64,000 nucleotides of DNA from the NCBI RefSeq assembly GCF_945859685.1, contig NC_079147.1:58062946-58126945 (forward strand), given 5' to 3'. The notes below the pieces were generated by a model. It had not been told where the DNA came from. It saw only the letters and a list, made by a program, of their open reading frames with translations, and did no database searches. Positions 35,221-46,899 of the stretch are shown here, in pieces. This stretch comes from Eupeodes corollae (Eukaryota; Arthropoda; Insecta; Diptera; Syrphidae). The first letter of the stretch is position 1, and each line of letters starts with the position of its first letter. The position numbers and the translations under genes are program-made.

Positions 35221-35624
35221 TAATATTTTAGTCGCATAATGATGAACAAAAATAATAAGTATAGGGTGGTCTTTTTATATATCTATACACAATTAGGAAA
35301 TAATCTCAAGATTAAAACAAGATTAAGTCATTGACTGTTAAATACCTTCTTGGAGAGGATTATCAAGTTCCCTTGTTTACATTTTTTTTATATATATAAT
35401 TAAATTATTAATAAAGGAAAAAGTTGGATACAACAAATTTTGAAGACTTTGAAGTTTTCAAGGCCGTTTGTAAATTTTAAAATCTTTTTATTAATTCAAA
35501 TTTAAAAGGGGGAACAAAAAAGGTTTGTTGTAAACTTGATATAATTGAATTTTTTTGGATATTCTTGGCCGTTAAATTTGTATCTCTATTTTTAAGAGCT
35601 ACATAAGTTGTTAAGTTTCTATCA

Positions 35625-36290
35625 ATGAACATTTTTGTTTTCTTGAACTTGTTGAATGTCTTGAATGACACTGATTTGCATTACGGAAAGAAAACTGACA
35701 GATTGCACGTAGGTTTGTTCGATTTGTTGTTGATGACATTTTTGTGAGACAAATGAAGACGAGTTAAACCAGTTTTGGATGTGTTCAATGGCAATGGGTA
35801 AAACTGTCAGAAAATGTCTCACTTTTAAAATTTATTTCTGGCTACAATTGTTGTTGTATATGTTCGATCATTTTTCGGTTTCGAAAACTTAATTTAATTA
35901 AAATAAACACAATGATAATGAATGGATTTTTGATACATGCCTTGAATGACACTGACTTGCATTACGGAAAGAAAACTGACAGATTGCACGTAGGTATGTT
36001 CGATTTTTTGTTGATGACATTTTTGTGAGACAAATGAAGACGAGTTAAACAAGTTTTGGATGTGTTCAATGGCAGTGAGTAAAAACTGTCAAAGAATGTC
36101 TCACTTTTTAAATGTTTGTATCCCTACATTGATTATTCTTTGTTTTATCAATGAACATTTTTGATTTCTTGAAATTAAATACCTTGAATGACAGTGATTT
36201 TCAACACGGAAACAAAACTGACAGATTGCACGTAGGTAAGTTCGATTTTTTGTTGATGGCTTTTTAGTGGGTGTTGAATCTGAAAGCCAA
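35625..36290 (+). repeat. three-copy imperfect tandem duplication (~300-bp step)
   Basis: Units begin near 35625, 35930 and 36150 and share CTTGAATGACACTGA, TACGGAAAGAAAACTGACAG, TTGCACGTAGGT, GTTCGATTT and TTGTTGATGACATTTTTGTG. The first two also share GACAAATGAAGACGAGTTAA and GAATGTCTCACTTTT / AAATGTCTCACTTTT. The third is shorter and more diverged. No coding motif. Confidence 0.8.
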
Positions 36291-36589
36291 CGTCCAAACT
36301 TTTTTATAACTGAAACAATATCTTTTTGGTTTCGAGTTATAAAATCCTTTATTAAATAGAAATAGAATAGATATAAAATAGAAATAGAAATTACACGAAT
36401 AGGTATTCACAACTGTCTGGATTATAATTTGATTACTTAGTTAGCTTGAGTTCGAGAATAAACTTAATGACAGCCGGAAAAGGTACAATTTAAACATGTG
36501 CAAATTAGAAAATTAAGAAAATAGATCCTTAAGCCGGAAAAGAGATAATACAGGGTGGATATACATTTGAACGTGTAGGTTTACACCTG

Positions 36590-36750
36590 ACATCTGCTAA
36601 CAGTGGGACAAATGACTAGTTGATACAGTTGAGGATGTGCTCATGTGTGACAATGGGTAAAAACTGTCGAATAATGTCACTTTTAAAATTTATTTCTCGC
36701 TGCATTTGTTGTTGTATAGTTTCGATTATTTTTCGGTTTTGATAAACAAT
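36590..36750 (+). repeat. fourth, displaced unit of the 35.6-kb duplication
   Basis: TGACAATGGGTAAAAACTGTC, CACTTTTAAAATTTATTTCT, TGTTGTTGTATA and TTTCGATTATTTTTCGGTTT match the second half of unit 1 (about 35790-35885). It is separated from the other units by about 300 bp of unrelated sequence. Confidence 0.65.
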
Positions 36751-37117
36751 TAATTTTTGATGCACAATTTAATTCCATTTAAAAAAGATTGGACGCAGCA
36801 TTCATTTAAATTTGTAAGCACTTTTTCACACATTTCAGAGGAAACTCGACCAAAACTTGAGTAAAATTAATGCCTAGAGTTGTGGGATTATTCGCATAAA
36901 TACTGTATTTTGCATTTAGCTACACAGAAAAAAATGTTAACGTTGTCGAATTGAATGAACTTGGTAGCCAATTTTAATTCGATAAAACAGGAAATGACGC
37001 AACAAGGAAAATTTAACTCGTTGGAACCAAATATCGTCCAAGTCGTTATCTTCAGTCAATTACACCCTGAACGCTAGAAAATCAATTAACTTGCATCAAT
37101 ATGCGTTTTTTTTTAAA

Positions 37118-37322
37118 GCTCAAAGCAGAGAATTGAGCTGTCAAAAAAATATCTGTTTCTTTTTTTTTTGATCAGAGCGAGCTCGGAGCGCCCTCTATGA
37201 CTCTATGAGTTCGATCGTTTCGTGTGGTATAAAAGAGACAGATGCAAAATTCTTAAGCTATTGACAATTTTATCAGTGAGTTATATAAAACTGAAAACTC
37301 TACTCAGTGCTCTGCTTTGAGC
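37118..37322. repeat. ~205-bp inverted-repeat element with a TATA box
   Basis: GCTCAAAGCAGAG at 37118-37130 is matched inverted at 37310-37322, with weaker inner matches (TGAG). Between the arms is a GC-richer core (GAGCGAGCTCGGAGCGCCC) and GTATAAAAGAGACAG with a good TATA box at about 37229-37236. It could be a small foldback element or a promoter fragment. No open frame follows it. Confidence 0.45.
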
Positions 37323-38640
37323 AAAAAGGATAATATTTTCAACTAAACGCGTTCATTACACTAGCCTTGTAAAGCTTCCATTCTCTTCAAAATTGTAAAT
37401 CTATCTATTATTGTAAATGAAAACACATTCAACTAATATCATCACACTTTAATTTGACATCTGAGTTTGACAGGTTTAAAAATGCAATCTAAAAAATCAA
37501 ATGAATGACATTTGAAAATTTATATTGTTTTGCCAATGAGAAAAAAATGACAGCTTGATAGTTGCACCGTTTAATAATGATGGAACTGTTTTTCTAAATA
37601 CTGCAAAGAAAAGTCAAAAATGGGAGCAACATGTGTGATTAAAACAGTGCCAATTTTAAATTGATATTTCTTGGAAAATCATGTTTCGACTGCAGCTGAA
37701 CAAAATTGTTTACGAGTGTATTGTTGATTGATAAGTGAATACATTTTATCGTACGTCTTAAGCTAATAAAACAGGAACTACAACAACTGTCAAAAAATAT
37801 CGTTTACGATATTTAGTATGAAAATTATCTAAGATGGAGCTCTCAACTAAACACATTTTTGGAGTGGATTGAAATTAGTTTCGACTCCCTGAAATTTCAA
37901 AAAGCATCAAACAGAAGTAAAGTTTAAGGTTTCTTTCAATACCTTCAGCTGATTTTTGCAATTCGTTTTGTTTAAAGAATCGAGATTAGGATAAGAAAAT
38001 ATGAGGAAACTTCTGTTGATATTTCCAAGACCTTCTTTTGCATTTTTGTATATATGTAAAAATTCACATTTGGTGAACCAACAGCTCAGAAAAATAAGTT
38101 TCTATTGAATAACTGTTCCAGATTTTTTTAAAAATCAATCAATAAACTTTGCAGTCAAAATGTGTTCAAATATAATTATTTTCAGAAAAGCTTTTTGTCA
38201 TACGGATACTTTTAAGACCTTTTTGTGCATTTATTTATCCATTATCAAAATTGTTTAAAAATGAAGACAAATGAAATAAGAACTCCATTATTTACATACT
38301 TTGATGTGGAATTTTTGTCAAATAAAGACAAATTAGTAAAAAGAACTCAATAAATGGAATGGAAATTGGTATTCGTTTTTTCAACTCAGATTTAGAAAAA
38401 AATATCTGTGTTTCATAAGTCCAGGAAAAATGAACATTTTTTTTAAAAAAATTTTTGAAGCTTTCATAACAAGGTCTTTTTCGATTGAAACATAACTTCT
38501 GGCTATCTTCTGAAACTTTTACAAAATTTTGATCAACAAATTGGAAAAACCAATATGTATAGACAAATCTTTGGCTCCTCCAAATTGTCATAAAATTTTT
38601 TTAATTTTTGCATAAAGTCTATTAAATCTTAAATCAAAAG
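37323..38640. other. AT-rich DNA, nothing recognised
   Basis: No gene, RNA or repeat recognised. The 99-codon minus-strand frame at 38292-38591 has no motif I know. Confidence 0.4.
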
Positions 38641-38649
38641 CTCCCCATG

Positions 38650-39275
38650 AATGTTTCCCTAAAATAATTTGGAATATATAAAGTGTGAAATGTATAAAAT
38701 TGGTATGAGTTGTGCTACGACCCCTTTTTCACTTATTTCAAAGCAGTTCAATCATAACGAGTTCAAATAATGATGTGTGTAAATTCATAATTTTTTTTAA
38801 TACTTATTGTTTTTGAACAAAAGTATAAAATAGTTTTGTCAGAAACCAATTCAGATCTTATTCTTCTTTAATAAAAAGATCAGTTTTTACAAAATTCAGT
38901 ATTATGTTTTTAGCTGTGTATGATCTTTGAAAGGATGGAAATGAGGTTTAAGCTTCAGACTTTTTCCTCAGCAAATCGTGTTATAATTCTCCTTCTTAGA
39001 CTTTTTTCTTAAAATAATTCTTATTTCAGAAGGCAAATAAAACGAGCACAAAAATATTCAGTAGATTAATAGTAAAATCCTATTTTTTTGAAAATTGGTC
39101 AAAAGTTCTAAGGATAGTAAATTTATTGAAGTTTTACTAACTGCAGGATAATCTTTTTTTTATAAAGTTTTACGAGTAAACTTTCACGTTTTCACAATGA
39201 AGTATGACTTGAAATTGTATTGATCGATTTTTAAAAATGTGATAAAATTCAGTTTCATAAAAAACAATAACTGAC
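38650..39275 (+). repeat. diverged copy of the long-inverted-repeat element family
   Basis: The left part (ATAATTTGGAATATATAAAG, AAAATTGGTATGAGTT, then TTTCAAAGCAGTTCAA) aligns with 8485-8595. The right part (TATGACTTGAAATTGTATTG and CAGTTTCATAAAAAAC) aligns with 11565-11635. In the 8-kb copy these two parts are separated by the RTE insertion; here they are only about 400 bp apart. No terminal inverted repeats are seen. Confidence 0.5.
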
Positions 39276-40013
39276 TTAATTTTTACAGCATTTGTCTGAT
39301 AATCTTTCAGAAAAATAGAATTTTTTCGGATCAGAGCTTAATGCTAAACTATTAAAGGTATCGAATTGATAAGGGTGGGCAGCACTTAAAACTAGATGTT
39401 GGTTGATATTTTGAGACGACATTATACGGCGTAAGTAATAATAATAAAAAAAATGTAAAAATAATAATAGAAACAAGTGTCTTCATCATTTTCAATACAC
39501 AATATTTTTTTACCAATTGAGTGTTTTGTAGTTAGTCTTTCTATATTTTAACCGTATAATGCTCTCAAATGGTAAAATTGTTTTGTGAAAGTAACAATTT
39601 ATTTTCACTTAACGGTAACAAGTTCGGGGTCAATGATGATTTTGCCTAGAAGAAGTAGTTGAACCAATCAACTTTAACTATTATTCTAACGTAAGGGTCA
39701 GTTTTAAATGTATGCAAATATGGTATTTGAGTGTGTTTATTAGTTTGTTTTCGATACTAAACAAAAATTTTAAAAGTCGTCTATAACTTTATTAAGTATA
39801 GGTCGTTAATTACATTATACTTATTTGAATACAAAATGATGAAATTGTAAAAACCATGACACTCGGTGAACTTCGAGGGAGTAAAAATATTGGATAAAGA
39901 GAAAAAACTTAATACTAGACTAACACTAGAGAGTTTACGTATTCAACAAAAAATAAAGAGAACTATGAACACAAAAGAAGACACCGATAACATCAAACAA
40001 AGCTATGCTGTAG
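39276..40013. other. AT-rich DNA, nothing recognised
   Basis: No recognisable gene or repeat. The last 100 bp read NTKEDTDNIKQSYAVAL in one frame just before the repeat at 40014. This could be the end of a decayed element protein, but it is too short to assign. Confidence 0.35.
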
Positions 40014-40465
40014 CACTTTAACATCAAGTACCTTAAAATTAAGCTGTGATATAAATGTCTTTATCGTATAGTTTAATAATTTATATTTTTTTGCTTGTTT
40101 TATTTTATATTGTAATTGTTATTTATTTTAAATTTGTGTCAGTGCTGTCGGGAGGATGCAATATGGAGTTTTAACAATTATAATGTGATTGAATACAAGT
40201 GTAAGAAAGTAAAATGATTTATTTATGTAACAAAATTATGTATTTAAAATAATTTAAAAAATTTTAGTATTAAATACTTTTAAATTTAAAATGTATTAAT
40301 TGTATTTATATGTATATTTGTAACAGATTGAATAAAGAACAAAAAAATCCCCTGAAGAAGTAAGGAATTCTTACGAAACGTTGGGTAAAAGAATGGAATA
40401 GTTTTTAATTTATTTATTCGCATTCCAAAAAACAAAAAGACCAAAAGAGCCTAATAAAACACAAT
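40014..40465 (+). repeat. dispersed repeat, copy 1, with hammerhead-like motif
   Basis: It shares with 48293-48615 the segments CTTTAACATCAAGTACCT, AAGCTGTGATATAAATGTC, GTCAGTGCTGTCGGGAGG and the terminal GGAATTCTTACGAAACG region. A ~125-bp AT-rich segment at about 40205-40330 is absent from the second copy. Near the end is CTGAAGA (40352-40358), one spacer A, a stem GTAAG/CTTAC (40360-40374) and GAAAC (40375-40379). That is the order of hammerhead ribozyme core elements (CUGANGA, stem II, GAAA). It looks like the 3' end of an unidentified retroelement. Confidence 0.6.
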
Positions 40466-40592
40466 AAAACCATGAACTGTTTGAAGAAAAAAAGTATTTA
40501 CAGCTCTAAATTCAAGCCGAAAAAATGAACTCAAAACTTGAATTTAATAACCCAGTGGCAGCTAGAATAATAAGAAACCAACTAATAGAAGC

Positions 40593-42657
40593 ATACTTGA
40601 CGTTCGCACGTATAGATCAGCCAACATAGATTCCGACCACTACCTAGTTGGTGCTAAGCTGTGCGTACGAATATCCATGGAAGCTCTTAGGCGAACAACA
40701 ACCTCGAGAAGAAGATTCAACTTTGGAAGACTGCAGCATCAGGATACCCCTAATGCCTTTGCGCCCGAGTATCCCTAGAGCTTGCGAGAAACCCTACAAC
40801 GGCCGAGATGTGCCCAGAGACCCACTGGCAGCTTTGTAAGGTTTCTCACAGCAGCCACCAAGGAACCCCTGGTTTGACTCTGAATGTGCTCAGGCAAACA
40901 AAACCAAAACGGAGGCATACAGATTGTGGCAACAAAGGAGGATACGATCTTCCCGCCAGCTCTACGTCCACAAGAGAAGGGATGAGAGCCGCTGCTTGCT
41001 CAGAAGAAAGAAAAAAGCCCATGAGAAGCGTGAATAGAAGAGTCAAAAATAAAACAGCGGGATTCACTAACCGCCCAGGAGCCTGCAAAGATAAGGAGGG
41101 GAATACCGTAGTCGAGACGCAGTCAATGCTAAAAATCTGGAGCGATCATTTCAACCAGCTGGTGATGAAGTCAACGATTGTGCCAGCGAGCAGGCACGTC
41201 AACTCTATTTGGCTGACGATCTAGAGTTACACTTATCGGAACAGAGTGAGATCAAACTAGCCATCACCAGGCTGAACTCGAACAAAGCGACCGGTGATGA
41301 TGGTCTGCGGGCGGAGCTGGTAAGGAGCATTTACCATCTAGTTACTAAAATTTGGTGGTACTTAAGCACCATCTTCCCGATCCATAAAAAAGGTAACTGC
41401 CTTCTATGCGCCAATGACAATGACAAAAGCCTTTGAAACATCGCGTACAAGATCTTTTCCAGTGTATTATGTGAACGCCTGAAGCCATTTACTGACGAAC
41501 TAATTGGCCCTTGCCAGTGTGGCTTCAGGCCTGGAAAATCTACCATCGACCAAATTTTCACTCTACGCCAAGTCCTGGAATAGACCCAAGAACATAACAT
41601 CGAAACACACCATCTTTTCATCGATTTTAAAGTAGCTTATGACAGTGTAGACAGGAACGAACTATACCGTGACATGTTGAGTTTTGGTATCCCTACCAAA
41701 CTAATACGACTTATCAGGATGACGCTGGAAAATGCTCGTTGCTGCGTCAAACCTTTGAAACCACAAGAGGACTTCGACAAGGCGATGCGCTGTCATGTAG
41801 ATGCTTTAATATTGTTCTTCAAAGAGTGATGCGCAATACCAATACCAAAAGAAGTGGCACAATCTTTCAAAAATGCACACAATATCTTGGATATGCAGAT
41901 GACATCGACATCATGGGAAGAACCAAACGGTTGCTTTCTCTTAAGTCGAGTCTAAGGCGAAGAAAATGGGTATTGTTATTAACGAAGACAAAACGAAGTA
42001 TTTACTGTCGTCAAATAAAGTCGATTCACACCGTAGACTTCGTCAAAATGTGACAATTGAAAGGTACAACTTGAGGTGGTAAATGAATTTGTTTATCTGG
42101 GCACTGCTGTTAGCTCTGCAAATAACATCAGCGCGGATATCAACCGTAGAACTACCCTTTCTAATCGCTGTTCCTTTGGCCTAAGCAAGCAGATGAGCAC
42201 TGTACAAAATTTTAATCATCCCAGTCTTGCTGTATGGTACAGAAGCATGGACCCTCTCCGAGGCAGATGAAGGATCACTTGGTTTCTTCGAAAGGAAGGT
42301 TCTGTGTACGATCTATGGTCCCGTTTGTGTCGACAGGCAAAGTATCATCTGGCGGAGAAGATTTAATCAGGAGTTATACGAGCTATACAGCGACTTGCCA
42401 CTGGTCAAAAAAGTGCGTGTACAACGCTTAAGATGTCTAGGGTATGTCGAGGGAATGAACATCAAACATGAACGCCAAGCCTGAGGGAACAAGAAGCAGA
42501 GGCAGGCCTCATCTCCGGTGGAGTGATTAAGTTGAGTCCGACGCACGTCAACTTGGTATTTTAGACTGGAGGCAGCAAGCTAGAGATCGATTAAGCTGGC
42601 GAAAGTTATTATTTAAGGTCCAGAAGCACAATGCGCAGTAGCGCCAAAGTAAAGTAA
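40593..42657 (+). mobile_element. RTE retrotransposon, 5'-truncated (same subfamily as 8600-11337)
   Basis: Starts in the last endonuclease block (TFARIDQPT-type frame; ADVRTYRSANIDSDHYLVGA in the correct frame), then linker and RT: ITRLNSNKATGDDGLRAELV (41245-41320), IFPIHKKG, GFRPGKSTIDQIFTL, FIDFKVAYDSVDR, GLRQGDALSCRCFNIVL (41768-41820), and YADD at 41892-41903 followed by IDIMGRTKR. The post-RT region reads FVYLGTAVSSANNISADINR, LLYGTEAW, FERKVLCTIYGPVCVDR. The end is GCCAAAGTAAAGTAA at about 42642-42657. Frames change repeatedly and there are stops (for example near 41581), so it is inactive although the RT Asp residues survive. Confidence 0.9.
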
Positions 42658-42689
42658 CTAATAAAAGCAAGTCTTCTTGGTAGGGCTCT

Positions 42690-43467
42690 AAGAAAAGGCC
42701 ATGTTTGAACAAGAATAGTTTTATCCAAAGGCTTACTTTTGCAAATTAACATCGTTCATATTGGAATAACATTTTGTGTTCATATGAAACGAAGATCAAT
42801 TTATTTGGTTTCGTTGGAAAAAGTCAGTGAAACACCGTGATGGAATTAGGGGAACGTTTCAGCCTCTGGGGTAGTTTCAATATGTTGGATCAAAGATAAG
42901 ATGTGCACGTCTTATATTTAGTCATGCTTCCATTTACTGAAGAAGATGTGCCAATTAAATGGGAGTTCATGCAGGATAGTGACCCGAAGCACTTCTCCAA
43001 ATTGCCAAAAAATAGTTTCAACAAAACAAAATCAATGTTATAGAATGGCCATCATTCATAAACTTAATTCAGCACTTTTGGGGCTAAATTGAAGGCGCAC
43101 AGTGGTCACAAATTTAAAGGGAAAGGTACTCCATATAATTGGTGAATTCGATGGGACGAATAGCGGAGGTTGTATATGAAAGTGAGGAATTTAAAATACT
43201 TTTACTGTTAAGTTACCTTCTCGCTTCAAGAAGATTACTATTTCATATTGTTTCTAGTATGAAACAACATACAAATCAAAGCTTTATACTTTTAATCATT
43301 AATTCTCACTATTATATCAAAAACAAAAATCGTTGCACTGAATTAATAAATTATTAAAAAACTCTCTGTGTGCTTTTTGAATTCCATCTCTTCAGAAATA
43401 CCTTTTTATGTGTTACAAAGAATAAAGACGAAGAATGTTTCTATTATTTTTCCCATCACTGTATATA
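42690..43467 (+). mobile_element. Tc1-type DNA transposon remnant
   Basis: Pieces of a Tc1 transposase, a cut-and-paste enzyme with a D,D,E centre. They include a KHRDG-RGTFQPLG segment (related to KHGGGSVMVWGCF) at about 42830-42880, MQDSDPKHFSKLPKN at 42969-43015 with the second catalytic Asp at 42981-42983, then in another frame EWPSFINLIQHFWG, where the usual NPIEHLWG Glu is Gln (43070-43072). LVNSMGRIAEVV at 43135-43170 is the C-terminal helix. The right end, TTCTATTATTTTTCCCATCA at about 43438-43457, looks like a Tc1 terminal repeat. The left end is missing; the RTE copy ends just before it. Catalytic loss and frameshifts make it inactive. Confidence 0.8.
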
Positions 43468-45009
43468 GAAGATCTCCCTTTTCATTAAAACCATAAATAA
43501 ACTTATGACACGGAAGCTTTTTTTTTTAAATCTTTAAGTATTGAATGTTCTTTGCTATTTAAGTGTTTTTTTTTTTATTTACCACACCAAAAATAGCTTC
43601 TTTTCCGTTTTAAAATTGACAAGAGTGACACAATTTCCGGTTAAAATCTTTATACGAAATTTTAAAATTCCAAAACCAAAAAAAAAAACAAAAAACAAAA
43701 CTTAAAGTAAATTCTAAGTTTAAAAATTCAAAGGCTTTGGGTTTTTGTGCGATGCCATCGAAAACCTCATATTCACAAAAATAAAACCTACAGAGGAGAT
43801 ATTCCTCTAAGAAAAGAACAAAAATTATACTTCCAAATTATGCAAGTTCTTCGGGAAGAACAAACAAAAACAAAATCACTTTAAACTTTTAACTCACTCC
43901 CACTATTGTTGTCTTATTCGTTATGCCATTTTAGCGTTGTTCATCGTTTTTTTTTTAACTTTTAAGAATTTTCTGAATATTTACTTAAAAATTATTTTGT
44001 CTGTTCTTTTTTTTTTTTTTGCTTTCCTGGTAAATTGTGTTCAGTTCTGGATTTTTGTTAGAATTTATTTTTTTTTTTCTGTTAAAAACATTCGTTTCGT
44101 TTTAAGAAACTAAATAAATAAAATAATTCATACAATTTTTATGGTAATTCTGGAGGTTGACATAAAAGAAGCACCCTGAGTTGGGTGCCAGGCTACAAAG
44201 CTAAAATTTTTACATGAAATGCTGAACAAATAGAAAAATGATGCATGATGAATATGAACCTCTAACTCATGAATTTACCTTTAGTGAGAGATAAATTTAG
44301 AACTTCAGATGATGTTCACACTCTATTAGCACTGTTTAGTAATTTTCACTGGAAAAAACTGTGTTATTTAGAATTTCACCTTTATACCTTCAGGTGTCCG
44401 GAAATTAATGCAATTTTTGATAATAATAGCTTAAGTAACTTTTGCAGTGTGGTTTTAAATTTAAAGGGATGTTATACATTTAACAAACTGCAGATAATTA
44501 AATTTGGGTTTCAATATATCAGCTAAAATGGAGTATAGCCCATACAGTAAGCACTTCCATTTTCCAAGAACTTAATAATTTAGAAAAGCAAAATTACAAG
44601 ACAAATTAACGCCTCCGTAAATATGACAGTTTTAAGTTGTCAATTTGAAATAATCAAACAATTGAATGCAATGAGTGTCAGATTGATTAGGCTGGATGTC
44701 ATTCTCTTGGATCACTTCAGCAGCTGTCAAATTAAAGACTTCTAATATTCGCTTGATCACAGCAGCTGTAAAACTTAAAACTTGTCGGTTTGTCATGTTC
44801 GTAGTTGTGGAATTTTCCACCTGCCAAACTCAGCTGTATTTTGAAGTGTTATAATATCAGTTTTGGCATATGTGGTACCTTTTATCGTTTCATAACAATC
44901 GAAAAACGCATTTAAATTAATTAAAATTTGCAACAATCGTGCTGATTCAAACGTAGACACTTTATTATGATCGTCATAATTAACGAACTGAATGATCAAT
45001 GCAATTATT
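43468..45009. other. AT-rich DNA, nothing recognised
   Basis: Many A and T homopolymers. Open frames at 44269-44526 (plus) and 44632-44999 (minus) carry no domain I can identify. Confidence 0.4.
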
Positions 45010-45115
45010 TGAAATTAGAGTAAAATAAAAAGACTTTTGTTTCACTCTGCTGGGATTCAGTTCTTTTGAGTTAAATGAAGTTAAATTCTCATCATTTTAT
45101 CTTACTCTCATTTGA
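45010..45115. repeat. small imperfect foldback
   Basis: GAAATTAGAGTAAAATAAAA at 45011-45030 is inverted, with about 16 of 20 matches, at 45095-45114. The loop is 64 bp. It could be a tiny MITE relic or chance in AT-rich DNA. Confidence 0.35.
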
Positions 45116-46192
45116 TGGGAAAAATAAGAAAGATCAGTGAGATAGAAACGTCAAAATGATTTTTTTAAAAGAATTTAGTGTAAACATGATTAATTACCTT
45201 AGTACATATTGATAGATAGATATTTTATTTCTTTCCTAAAATATAATTTGGTTTGCTACCGCTCAGTTCACACAGAGATATGATATTAAAAAAGAGGCTG
45301 GGCTGCGACCCACACTGATAACTTCCCATCCCGTCTGTCGATTTGTCTTGCTTAAAAGTTTGTCTATATGTACTCGTTTCAGTTTTTACCAAATTTGCGT
45401 ACTATTTTTTGTAGATTTTATTTTTTATGAAAAAACGGACTGTTGGATTTTTATATAAAAATTACTGAATATCGAAAACAATATTTTCTGTAAAATAAAA
45501 TAAGTTTTAAGCCAATATTTTTAAGTTTTGAAAAGCTATTTGAGACGAAAGTAAATTTTTACGAAGTTTTAATATTGTTTTTTTTAGAATTTTATTTTTT
45601 GTAAAAAAAACTGTCAATTCGATTTTTTAAAAATTTTGCCAAATGTTGAAAACAATATTTCTTATGAGATAAAATTACTTTGAAGCCAATATTTAAAATT
45701 TTTGAAAAGATATTTGAGTCGAAAATCAATTTTTACCAACTTTTATACATTTTTTTTAGGTTTTTATTTTTTGTAAAAAAACTGTCAATTCGATTGTTCT
45801 CAAAATTTTATCAGATGTCAAAAACATTATTCTTCGTTGCACAAAATTGTTTTAAAGATGAAATAGTATTTCACAAATGTGACAAATTTTTTTTTCAGTT
45901 TTATTGATTTTTAAAAAAACCTTTTATTTATTTTTTTCAAAAAATATACCTGTTTGGTATCATGTTACAATATATTATATAAAATTTAATTCAAGTCTCT
46001 AGCGTTTTTGGTTCGTAAGATATTTAGGGTTAACCAAAATTTTCACCTTTTTTTTAAACTGCTATGGTAAAAAACCACCCAAGCAATTTTCTTGAGAGCC
46101 TTTTCTGCATCTTTCTGCCTTATTATCTGTATAACAAAATTTATTTGATATCTCTTCTGGTTCTTGAGCTATGGAGGACGAAAAAACGTCGC

Positions 46193-46222
46193 GAACGTAC
46201 GGACGTACAAACGTACGTACAC
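46193..46222 (+). repeat. ACGTACGG-type octamer run, copy F
   Basis: About three octamers (CGTACGGA, CGTACAAA, CGTACGTA). It is shorter than in copies C and E at the same position in the element. Confidence 0.85.
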
Positions 46223-46325
46223 ACGCACAGACATCTTTCTAAAAATCTTTTATTTCGACTCTAGGGACCTTGAAACGTCGAGAAATGTCAAAATTTTCAA
46301 TTTGACAAATCGGACCCATTACAAT

Positions 46326-46343
46326 AACTTCCTATGGGAAGTT
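46326..46343 (+). repeat. terminal hairpin of Sat copy F
   Basis: AACTTCC-TATG-GGAAGTT, identical to copies C and E. Confidence 0.85.
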
Positions 46344-46529
46344 AAAATATATCTTTTTACTGAATACGTTATTTTTAAAACATTATAATTACAAATTCAA
46401 AAAGAAAACATTTATATTTTGATGGAAAATATGACAAAAACCTTCATTTAATTATAACAAACATTTCATTAAGAAATAGATTGAATTTTAAAACACATAG
46501 GATACGTAGAGTAATAAAAAAGTTACAAT

Positions 46530-46895
46530 TAAATTAAATAAAAATAAATAAAGAGATAAGTTAATAAAAAAAAATAATAATAAAAAAAAATTATATAACA
46601 CATAAATTAATAGGAAATAAATAAATAAACAAGCTAATTGTTCAGCAACAAAATTTAAAAAAGAAAAGCAGATATTAACTTTTTAGTAAAACAAATAAAT
46701 AACAAAAAATAAATAACAAATCATAAATAATAAATAACAAATAATAAATAACAAATTATGTATAATAAATATTAAACAATAAATAAATAACCATAAATAG
46801 TATGTAATAAGTACAAGTAACTAAAAATAAATAAGTTCAATAATATAATATAAATAAATAAGTAATAAATAACAAAAATAAATAAATACATTTTT
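46530..46895. repeat. low-complexity AATAAATAAC-type tract
   Basis: Degenerate tandem AATAA and ATAAC words (for example AATAACAAATAATAAATAAC) fill the stretch up to the 3' end of the reverse Jockey copy. It is probably an expanded A-rich tail. Confidence 0.7.
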
Positions 46896-46899
46896 AAAT

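Larger units (their letters stand above)
45288..46344 (+). mobile_element. Sat-family composite repeat, copy F (subtype 2)
   Basis: A run, then AGGCTGGGCTGCGACCCAC and AACTTCCCATCCCGTCTGTC as in copy E. It has only about three tandem units (CGATT landmarks at about 45620 and 45791), followed by the complete 3' region with CACCCAAGCAATTTTCTTG, the octamer run at 46193-46222, GACCTTGAAACGTCGAG and the terminal hairpin at 46326-46343. It is the shortest complete copy, mainly because it has fewer tandem units. Confidence 0.8.

Noticed and set aside
44269..44526. 85-codon open frame with Leu/Phe-rich sequence
   Set aside because: No motif, no splice context and AT-driven composition.
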